Below are positions 16,685 through 22,607 of a stretch of 22,607 nt of DNA, piece after piece (the first letter of the stretch is position 1; each line of letters starts with the position of its first letter). The DNA is taken from the NCBI GenBank assembly GCA_023443925.1, contig JAEZSL010000008.1:1-22607 (forward strand), given 5' to 3'. The notes below the pieces were generated by a model. That model did no database searches. It saw only the letters and a program-made list of their open reading frames with translations, and was not told where the DNA came from. Source of the DNA: Bacillota bacterium (GTDB lineage Bacteria > Bacillota_A > Clostridia > Lachnospirales > Lachnospiraceae). A program made the translations under genes and the position numbers.

Positions 16685-17256
16685 AATGCTTCCTCCGAAA
16701 AAACTAAATAATCTGCTACAGACAATAAACTTTCTGACGGGTAGCGTATTAAACCTGTCGCAATTGATACATCCGCTAATCTCATGCCTTCCATATCATT
16801 ATTGCCACCACCAATATATACGACAAGATCTCCTGCACTTTTATAGCGTTCAACAATGCTTTCTTTTTTCAGGATATGAGTAATTTTTTTTACCTGATTG
16901 TCCTCAACGGCAGCATCAGAACAGTAATAAGTACACCCTATTTCATCCAGTAATTTTTTACACCAACACTCCAGATTACTTGTAGCAATAACACAGTTTT
17001 CTTTATGTAATCTTATGAAATCGAGTACTTTAGAATATAATTTTGCTTCTTTTAGAATTTCAGCTATTTCATCAATAGGTAACTTTGATAAAATAAATAC
17101 CCGTCTTATAAAGGACTCAAAAAATGGGATATTTCCTTTCAACGTTTCTCTGGTAAGGCTCTCCATTTCGTCAGCTACATTAAAATAACTAGCTATTTTG
17201 GTTAATGTTTCTTCAGTAGTAACTGTTCCATCCAAATCAAAAATGAACTTAACCAT
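16657..17256 (-). CDS. HAD-superfamily phosphatase (SerB-like)
   Basis: The 199-residue product has all HAD motifs: D7/D9 in FIFDLDGTVT, ATSN (91-94), a lysine near 130 and GGGNNDMEGM (149-158) with D154. The helical cap between residues 15 and 75 resembles the phosphoserine phosphatase (HAD-IB) type. It should dephosphorylate a small phospho-compound in the cytoplasm. Next to a cytidylyltransferase-like enzyme, the substrate may be a precursor or a by-product of the activated group. The ATG at 17256 has AGGAGGT five bases upstream. It follows the large transferase gene by 47 bases and overlaps the nucleotidyltransferase gene. Confidence 0.85.
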   Translation of the reverse strand: MVKFIFDLDGTVTTEETLTKIASYFNVADEMESLTRETLKGNIPFFESFIRRVFILSKLPIDEIAEILKEAKLYSKVLDFIRLHKENCVIATSNLECWCKKLLDEIGCTYYCSDAAVEDNQVKKITHILKKESIVERYKSAGDLVVYIGGGNNDMEGMRLADVSIATGLIRYPSESLLSVADYLVFSEEALCRQLSQLL

Positions 17257-17303
17257 TAGTACCTCCTTTTACCTTAATACCACGATATCGTTCTATATAA
17301 TTA

Positions 17304-19052
17304 TTATTTATTAAAGCTATCGCTTAAATATTTGTAAATATATTCCGATGCAAGTAGTCCATTATTAAAATTTAAATATTTATTATAAATTTTTCCCCGA
17401 ACTTCTTTCATACTATCATTTTTCTCAACTAATACCTTATCTATGAAATTTTCTATCTCATCAAAATTATTACCATCTGTTTGGTAATGACTTTCTTTTA
17501 TTGTCATACCAAAATCATTAAATGTATTATATGAACTTGTTAAAAATAGACATGGTTTCTGAGTAAATAAATATTCTGCCAAAAATGAAACACTATCTAA
17601 AATCATAGCATCTGATGTCTTAAATATATCAATATAGTTACCGTCTTGTATTGTTCTGGCATTTGGTAATTCATCCCATTTATTAATATAATCTTCATAT
17701 TCTTCATTATTTTTGAATACACCAGTATAAATACTATGATTCTTTAGCAGGGAATGGGGTTTTACTATCCATGATATTTCCGGTCTGCTTTTTGCCAACT
17801 CATAAAAAAACATAAAGTTCTTATGGAATGTACCAAAAGAAGATGATTCTTCAAAGATAGAGTGGTGTGGTGCCCAAATAACTTTAATTATTTCATCCGG
17901 ATTACTATTCATTTTGTGAATCTTCCATATTTGATCTATCATTTTTGTTTTTGAATCATCTAAAAATTGATCCATCTTTACATATCCACTGCATTCAACA
18001 TTTATGTCCTCAATCTTTGAATGCTCTTTTGCCATTTTTTTGTGCAATGGAGTCTCACAAAATATTTTCCAAAATAAATGATGAGATTTTTGATTAAACT
18101 GCCTTTCATATTCATTAACTATCATATAACCATAAGGTATGTAAACATTTAATACATCGAGATGTATCGAATCAATTCTAAAGTTAAGCGGTATGTGTAC
18201 TGTATGAGGTGTGAGATGAAATATTACATCTGGAGCTCCAGCTTCTTCATAAGTTAAATATTTTTTATTTTCTAAATGATAGGATTTAATATATTTATAT
18301 TTCTTCTTATCAAAGAAATCACAAGTGGAACGATATTCATCATCAATTATTCTCCTATCATTTCCATATTCAAATGGAACCACAATAATATATGTATCAA
18401 AACTATCATTCAAAGCCAATTTTTTAAATAATGAGTCACAAGACCATGTTGATGACAATGGAGACAGAAAGGCTATTTTAATTTTAGATTTATTTTTAAT
18501 AACTTCAATATTATACTGGTAAATGTCTGATGTGATTTTCTTAAAGGCTTCCAAACCAATTTGCTCATTAGTTTCCAATATTCCATGCAGACACTCATAG
18601 CTAAATCTACCCATATTACTAAAATCATTAGCTTCCTTTCCCAAAATATAACTATTTAATAATAATATAGTTTCGTGACTTTTTACTATGTCTTTTTCAT
18701 ATTGTTTGATTTGTATTTCTTGTTTTTGATTTTTTTCTCTGTATTGATTTATTTGTAACTCTTGTTCTAGATTTTTCTCTGCAAATTGGACCATTTGTTG
18801 ATCTTTCGTTTCACATATTTTAACATACTCAATCATTTTTTCTTCATTTATATTATTTAATTCTTTTAAACTTATTATTTCATTCTCTTGCTTTTGTCCA
18901 ATTTCTTTTAGTTGTTTAATTTCCTCTTCGTTTCTTTGTTTGTTTTCTAGAAGCTGTTCACAATCTGATATTATTGAGCAAAAATGTAAATAAGTATTCT
19001 TAAATAAGTGTGATAGGATAAAACTTTCAATTTTATGTTTTAATTTCTTCAA
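17304..19052 (-). CDS. CDP-glycerol glycerophosphotransferase-like enzyme with N-terminal coiled coil
   Basis: The 582-residue protein has two parts. Residues about 26-135 form a charged coiled coil with seven-residue periodicity (many E, K, Q, I). Residues 190-580 look like the GT-B-type domain of the TagF/TagB family: IKIAFLSPLSSTWSCDSLFKK, VIWAPHHSIFEESS with the histidine, SWIVKPHSLL, and IFKTSDAMILDSVSFLAEYL, the donor-binding end. Such enzymes move a phospho-alcohol from a CDP carrier to a growing polymer at the membrane. No membrane helix is visible. The donor here is unknown and probably made by the next three genes. The start is TTG at 19052 after GAGGTGA with nine-base spacing. The coiled coil could organise the synthesis complex. 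Confidence 0.75.
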   Translation of the reverse strand: MKKLKHKIESFILSHLFKNTYLHFCSIISDCEQLLENKQRNEEEIKQLKEIGQKQENEIISLKELNNINEEKMIEYVKICETKDQQMVQFAEKNLEQELQINQYREKNQKQEIQIKQYEKDIVKSHETILLLNSYILGKEANDFSNMGRFSYECLHGILETNEQIGLEAFKKITSDIYQYNIEVIKNKSKIKIAFLSPLSSTWSCDSLFKKLALNDSFDTYIIVVPFEYGNDRRIIDDEYRSTCDFFDKKKYKYIKSYHLENKKYLTYEEAGAPDVIFHLTPHTVHIPLNFRIDSIHLDVLNVYIPYGYMIVNEYERQFNQKSHHLFWKIFCETPLHKKMAKEHSKIEDINVECSGYVKMDQFLDDSKTKMIDQIWKIHKMNSNPDEIIKVIWAPHHSIFEESSSFGTFHKNFMFFYELAKSRPEISWIVKPHSLLKNHSIYTGVFKNNEEYEDYINKWDELPNARTIQDGNYIDIFKTSDAMILDSVSFLAEYLFTQKPCLFLTSSYNTFNDFGMTIKESHYQTDGNNFDEIENFIDKVLVEKNDSMKEVRGKIYNKYLNFNNGLLASEYIYKYLSDSFNK

Positions 19053-19218
19053 TTCTTTTTTTCACCTCAAAACAAGACATAAATCTGCCAATTATATTAT
19101 TAATAATTTATTTTAGAAGTTGTCGCCTTTAATCCATTCATTTTTTATATCATTTAAATTTAGGTTTTATTTATAACCTTTACTCTAGCTAATTATTTTC
19201 CAAATAATTGATACACCT

Positions 19219-19386
19219 TTACTGAGGTTCAATCCATAATTCCCACATGAAAATGGCTGTACCATTTAAGTTAAATTCATTAGTAACCTTCATCTTATGT
19301 ATGCATAACATATTACGATTACTCGTATTTATAAATATAATATCAGGAACAGACTCTATTAATTTTTTGTTATCAATGATAGCCTT
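19219..19386 (-). pseudogene. Probable remnant of a third gtr gene
   Basis: A 55-codon frame without a start reads SVPDIIFINTSNRNMLCIHK and ends TAIFMWELWIEPQ. Just upstream another frame gives CFIFDFGQYHK, so a frameshift is likely. Three-gene gtr cassettes carry a membrane glycosyltransferase after gtrA and gtrB, exactly this position. The identification is from position; the sequence itself is not diagnostic. The remaining spacer (19053-19218 and 19387-19501) is AT-rich and shows nothing else. Confidence 0.35.
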
Positions 19387-19501
19387 TTATGATATTGACC
19401 AAAATCAAATATAAAGCATTGCATAATTCACTAAGAAAAGTTCTATATTTGTGTCTTATTCAATAATAATCTCTCTTTCGAATTAACAAGAATCCCAATC
19501 A

Positions 19502-19912
19502 CTATTGGTCTATTCTCTTAAATACATAAAATCTCTGTCCAATATAATTAAGACCAGTAAATAATATCATACCAAAGAACATTGATATTTGTTCTATTAT
19601 TAAAACATTTGTTTTATTTAGTATTAATCCTATAAGAGGCTTTGCCAAGCCGTATGCTATCAAATAGCATATAATTATATTTAATGAAAATTTAAAACAT
19701 GCTTTTAATATCGGTGCCTTATTTTTAAATGTATAATTCTTATTCAAAACAAAACTAAAAATACCCCCTAGTATATATGCAATTGCAGAAGCACTCCAAT
19801 AGTCGAATCTTCCTAAATTATACAGTGAAAACATAATAATCGCACTGAAAACAGTATTAAAAATTCCAACAAAAATAAACTTTATCAGTTTAATATCAAA
19901 AACATTTTTCAT
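19502..19912 (-). CDS. gtrA: GtrA family membrane protein (lipid-linked sugar flippase)
   Basis: The 136-residue protein has four membrane helices and the GtrA signatures FIFVGIFNTVFS near the start, SFVLNKNYTFKNK between helices two and three, and GLNYIGQRFYVFK at the end. GtrA proteins are proposed to flip undecaprenyl-phosphate-linked sugars, made by GtrB, across the membrane for side-branch glycosylation. GtrB is encoded 62 bases upstream on the same strand. The ATG at 19912 follows GGAG by five bases. The third partner of this system, the membrane glycosyltransferase, seems to be missing or decayed downstream. Confidence 0.9.
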   Translation of the reverse strand: MKNVFDIKLIKFIFVGIFNTVFSAIIMFSLYNLGRFDYWSASAIAYILGGIFSFVLNKNYTFKNKAPILKACFKFSLNIIICYLIAYGLAKPLIGLILNKTNVLIIEQISMFFGMILFTGLNYIGQRFYVFKRIDQ

Positions 19913-19974
19913 TTCTACTCCAGATGAATATAATATTTTTATTGTTATATATAAACTTAAGACAATTTTTAATA

Positions 19975-20925
19975 TTAATTTATATTTTTATTATCAAAGT
20001 TATATCTTTCCTCTTCTATTACCAAAGGCCTATCCATAACCCTAGTATTAATATTTAATATATATTCACCCACTAGACCAATAAAGAATAGCTGAATTGA
20101 GCCCATTAGAAAGATACCTGTTATTATTGCTGCTGTTCCAACATCGAAATACTGCCAGTTTAATAATTTTAAAATTATCGTTACTATACCTACCAAAAAA
20201 GAGATTATAGCAATCCCAAAACCGATAATGGTAGCACAACGCATTACTACTTTTGAATATGAAGTTATTCCTAGCATTGCTACATCATATAATTTAAAAA
20301 AACTAAATCCAGTTTTTCCATATTTTCTTTTTTCTTGTTCATATGATATTTCATATCGTTCATACCCTAATTCTGCTACAATACCTCTTAAATATGGCAT
20401 TGGATCATTTAAATTACGTAGAACGTCAATAAAATCTTTATCATACAACCCAAACCCGGTGAATTGTTCAATATGATCAATTTCTCCAATTTTATTTATT
20501 AATTTATAATATATACTTCTTATGCTATACATAAATCTATTTTCTTTACTTCTTTTTTTAATACCAACAACTATTTTATAACCCTTTTCCCATTCCTTCA
20601 AAAAATCAATAATAATTTCCGGTGGATCTTGCATATCACAAAATAAAAGGACGGTGCAATCACCAGTAGATTGAAGTAGTCCATAATATGTAGACCTAGT
20701 AAAACCAAAATTTTTAGCATTAAATATCAGCTTTACTTTTGAATTTTTTTCACATAATTGTTTTAAAATTGAACGTGTTCCGTCGGTCGAACAATTGTCT
20801 ATAAATATTATTTCGAAATCATATTTACCGTTAAATTCACTAATTACATTAGAAACTCTACTATATGCATACAGAATGTTATCTTTTTCATTAAATGTAG
20901 GTATTACAATTGAAACTTTTTTCAT
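19975..20925 (-). CDS. gtrB: GtrB-type bactoprenol glycosyltransferase (GT2)
   Basis: The 316-residue product opens with the GT2 fold (VSIVIPTFNEKDN), has IIFIDNCSTDGTRS and the metal-binding LLFCDMQDPPE, followed by KRSKENRFMYSIRSIYYKL. It ends in two membrane helices (about 232-255 and 265-290), the DPM1/GtrB architecture. Such enzymes transfer a hexose from UDP- or GDP-sugar to undecaprenyl phosphate on the inner face of the membrane. GDP-mannose made by ManC is one conceivable donor, but the sugar cannot be read from the sequence. The ATG at 20925 has AGGAG seven bases before it. It begins 18 bases after the reductase gene. Confidence 0.9.
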   Translation of the reverse strand: MKKVSIVIPTFNEKDNILYAYSRVSNVISEFNGKYDFEIIFIDNCSTDGTRSILKQLCEKNSKVKLIFNAKNFGFTRSTYYGLLQSTGDCTVLLFCDMQDPPEIIIDFLKEWEKGYKIVVGIKKRSKENRFMYSIRSIYYKLINKIGEIDHIEQFTGFGLYDKDFIDVLRNLNDPMPYLRGIVAELGYERYEISYEQEKRKYGKTGFSFFKLYDVAMLGITSYSKVVMRCATIIGFGIAIISFLVGIVTIILKLLNWQYFDVGTAAIITGIFLMGSIQLFFIGLVGEYILNINTRVMDRPLVIEEERYNFDNKNIN

Positions 20926-20943
20926 ATGTTTACTCCTATATGA

Positions 20944-21876
20944 TTATACCGAACTTGATTTAATTGATTCATTAATCCATTTCATGGTTCTTTGTATTCC
21001 ATCAGTAAAAGATATTTCTGTTTTAAATTCAGTGTCTTTTGACAATTGTACAGTACTTAAATCATCTTTTGATAAATAAATTCCATTATACTCATACTTT
21101 CCAAATCCTAAATTTATATTGGGATTCACTATTTCTTTAAGTTCTAATAAATACTCCTTTAAAGGAATAGCTCTACCGCTTCCAATAATATAATTCTTAT
21201 AACTAATACCACGTTCAGCAATATAACGGTAAGCCCTAGCAGCATCAGTAATATAAATAAAATCGTACAATTGATCTGCTTTCGTTAAAGCAGGTTCTTT
21301 ACCATCAATTAATTTTCGTATAATAGTATTAATTAATCGTGATGATACCTCACCAGGGCCATATGTATTTGTTAGTAACGGCCATAGAAAATCAATACCG
21401 ACTTTACTTGCTTTTAATTTGCTGTAATAGTGTGCTGTCATTTTTGATATTTTATATGCATTACCTTGATTTGACACTTCTTTTTCTTCTGCCATCTCCT
21501 TCGTGCACTCTATTTCTTGTATACTACCCGCCGCAATAAATCTTTTGCAACCTAATTTTTTAGCAACATCCAAAGCTAATAGAGTATTACTTATGTTGCT
21601 AACTTGCAAATCATAGTCAGTTTGCATATCACCTGACACACCATCCCAAGCAAAATGAAAAAAATAATCGTAAGTTTTATTAGTTGTTTCATTAATTATA
21701 TTTAAATTATCTAAATTGCAATTTACTATCTCAATATTACTAAAATCTTTTAATCTATTCATATTACTAGTATTTTCTCTAACAATAGCAAGTACTTCAT
21801 AGTTATTTTCAACTAATTCTTTGACTAAATAACTACCAATAAAACCTGATGCTCCTGTAACTATGGCTTTTTTCAT
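20944..21876 (-). CDS. NAD(P)-dependent sugar epimerase/reductase, probable CDP-dideoxyhexose 4-reductase
   Basis: The 310-residue extended short-chain dehydrogenase has GASGFIG (8-14), a serine at 118 in AAGSIQE, Y141/K145 in YKISK, and TYGPGE plus DFIYITDAARAY in the substrate half. Overall pattern and size resemble RfbJ/RfbS-type synthases that reduce the 4-keto group of CDP-3,6-dideoxyhexoses to abequose, paratose or similar. Placement directly after rfbH supports that assignment, but which stereoisomer is made cannot be told. A less likely alternative is reduction of the Gmd product. The ATG at 21876 has AGGTGAT three bases upstream. Confidence 0.8.
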   Translation of the reverse strand: MKKAIVTGASGFIGSYLVKELVENNYEVLAIVRENTSNMNRLKDFSNIEIVNCNLDNLNIINETTNKTYDYFFHFAWDGVSGDMQTDYDLQVSNISNTLLALDVAKKLGCKRFIAAGSIQEIECTKEMAEEKEVSNQGNAYKISKMTAHYYSKLKASKVGIDFLWPLLTNTYGPGEVSSRLINTIIRKLIDGKEPALTKADQLYDFIYITDAARAYRYIAERGISYKNYIIGSGRAIPLKEYLLELKEIVNPNINLGFGKYEYNGIYLSKDDLSTVQLSKDTEFKTEISFTDGIQRTMKWINESIKSSSV

Positions 21877-21935
21877 TATATCACCTATGATTAATCTTTT
21901 TTATACGTCTGATAACTAAATAATTTACTATTGAT

Positions 21936-22607
21936 TTATTGAATTAAAGAATCTTTAATTGTCTTAATCATATAATCAACCATAGCATCATTCATTCCAG
22001 GATAAACACCTAGCCAAAATGTACTCTTCATAATTCGATCCGTATTATCTAAATTTCCAACTATACGATAGCCAAAACTTGATGATCGCATTTCGTCAAA
22101 GCATGGTTGCTTTATTAAATTACCAGCAAATAACATTCTAGTCTGCACACCGCGTTCTTCTAGATATTGTACTATCTTATTTTTATCAATTTCTTTACTA
22201 CATGTTATTAAAAAACCAAACCAGCTTGGATTTGAGTTTCGACAGGGTATAGGTAAAATTAATTTATCTTCTACATCCTTTAATCCATTTCTGAGACGAT
22301 CATAGTTATGTCTTCGTCGTTCAATAAAACTTGGAAACTTTTCTAACTGCGCACATCCAATCGCAGCCTGCATATCAGTAGCTTTTAAGTTATATCCGAA
22401 ATGTGAGTAAACATATTTATGATCATAACCTATAGGTAGCTCACCAAATTGTTTATCAAAGCGATGACCACATAGATTATCATGTCCAGAAGAGCATATA
22501 CAATCACGCCCCCAATCTCTAAATGATCTAATGCATTTATGTAATATAGGATTATTAGTATAAACTGCCCCCCCCTCTCCCATTGTCATATGATGAGGCG
22601 GATAAAA
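21936..22607 (-). CDS. rfbH: CDP-4-dehydro-6-deoxyglucose 3-dehydratase, RfbH/E1 type (partial)
   Basis: The gene enters from the right edge; the C-terminal 223 residues are present. They begin FYPPHHMTMGEGG, where histidine replaces the Schiff-base lysine of ordinary sugar aminotransferases, the hallmark of this PMP-dependent dehydratase. CICSSGHDNLC gives the C-x-C-x7-C iron-sulfur ligands; the first ligand cysteine would lie further upstream. GYDHKYVYSHFGYNLKATDM is diagnostic of RfbH. With an E3-type reductase it removes the 3-hydroxyl of CDP-4-keto-6-deoxyglucose, leading to 3,6-dideoxyhexoses. The gene precedes the probable 4-reductase by 59 bases. The rfbF, rfbG and reductase genes would be expected beyond the edge. 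Confidence 0.93.
   Translation of the reverse strand, partial: FYPPHHMTMGEGGAVYTNNPILHKCIRSFRDWGRDCICSSGHDNLCGHRFDKQFGELPIGYDHKYVYSHFGYNLKATDMQAAIGCAQLEKFPSFIERRRHNYDRLRNGLKDVEDKLILPIPCRNSNPSWFGFLITCSKEIDKNKIVQYLEERGVQTRMLFAGNLIKQPCFDEMRSSSFGYRIVGNLDNTDRIMKSTFWLGVYPGMNDAMVDYMIKTIKDSLIQ

Overview
The window looks like part of a low-GC Gram-positive genome, most likely a clostridium of the Lachnospiraceae type. This rests on strong AGGAGG-type ribosome binding sites, several TTG starts, a GEMM-I (cyclic di-GMP) riboswitch, a class D sortase, a Wzz / tyrosine kinase / PHP phosphatase trio and Ig-like (Big2) surface proteins. The taxon is inferred; no rRNA or other marker gene is present.

Layout. 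(1) 1-1400: the N-terminal part of a MarR regulator with its own promoter and palindromic operator, a non-coding block of nested inverted repeats, and a small HD-domain protein, all coding on the minus strand. (2) 1560-5225, plus strand: promoter, c-di-GMP riboswitch with terminator, a long AT-rich leader, a FabH-like ketoacyl-synthase-fold enzyme lacking the usual His and Asn, then a 70-bp tandem leader repeat and a six-helix methyl-accepting chemotaxis protein ending in a strong terminator. (3) 11960-5445, minus strand: one operon encoding an Ig-like surface protein, a C-terminally anchored acidic protein, a class D sortase, a membrane protein of unknown function, and CpsB/Wzz/CpsD-type control of polysaccharide polymerisation. 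(4) 12045-12325: a decayed ispG fragment. (5) 12386-14631, plus strand: manC-gmd, making GDP-mannose and then GDP-4-dehydro-6-deoxymannose. (6) 22607-14708, minus strand, AT-rich: rfbH (partial, running off the right edge), a 4-keto sugar reductase, a GtrB/GtrA pair followed by an apparent gene remnant, then five genes for a CDP-glycerophosphotransferase-like enzyme with a coiled coil, a HAD phosphatase, a LicC-like nucleotidyltransferase, an Asp/Glu racemase-family enzyme and a methyltransferase.

Taken together this is a cell-surface polysaccharide locus. Region 3 would set chain length and export through tyrosine phosphorylation and also displays surface proteins. Regions 5 and 6 supply activated deoxysugars (a 6-deoxymannose derivative and a 3,6-dideoxyhexose), lipid-linked side-branch glycosylation and a phospho-substituent of unknown identity. 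The five-gene cassette at 14708-19052 is the best candidate for an undescribed pathway. It contains an activating cytidylyltransferase-like enzyme, a transferase of the teichoic acid type, a phosphatase, a racemase-family enzyme and a methyltransferase, but no gene that names the substrate. Regions 1 and 2 look like ordinary chromosome with second-messenger control. The ispG relic sits where composition and gene content change.
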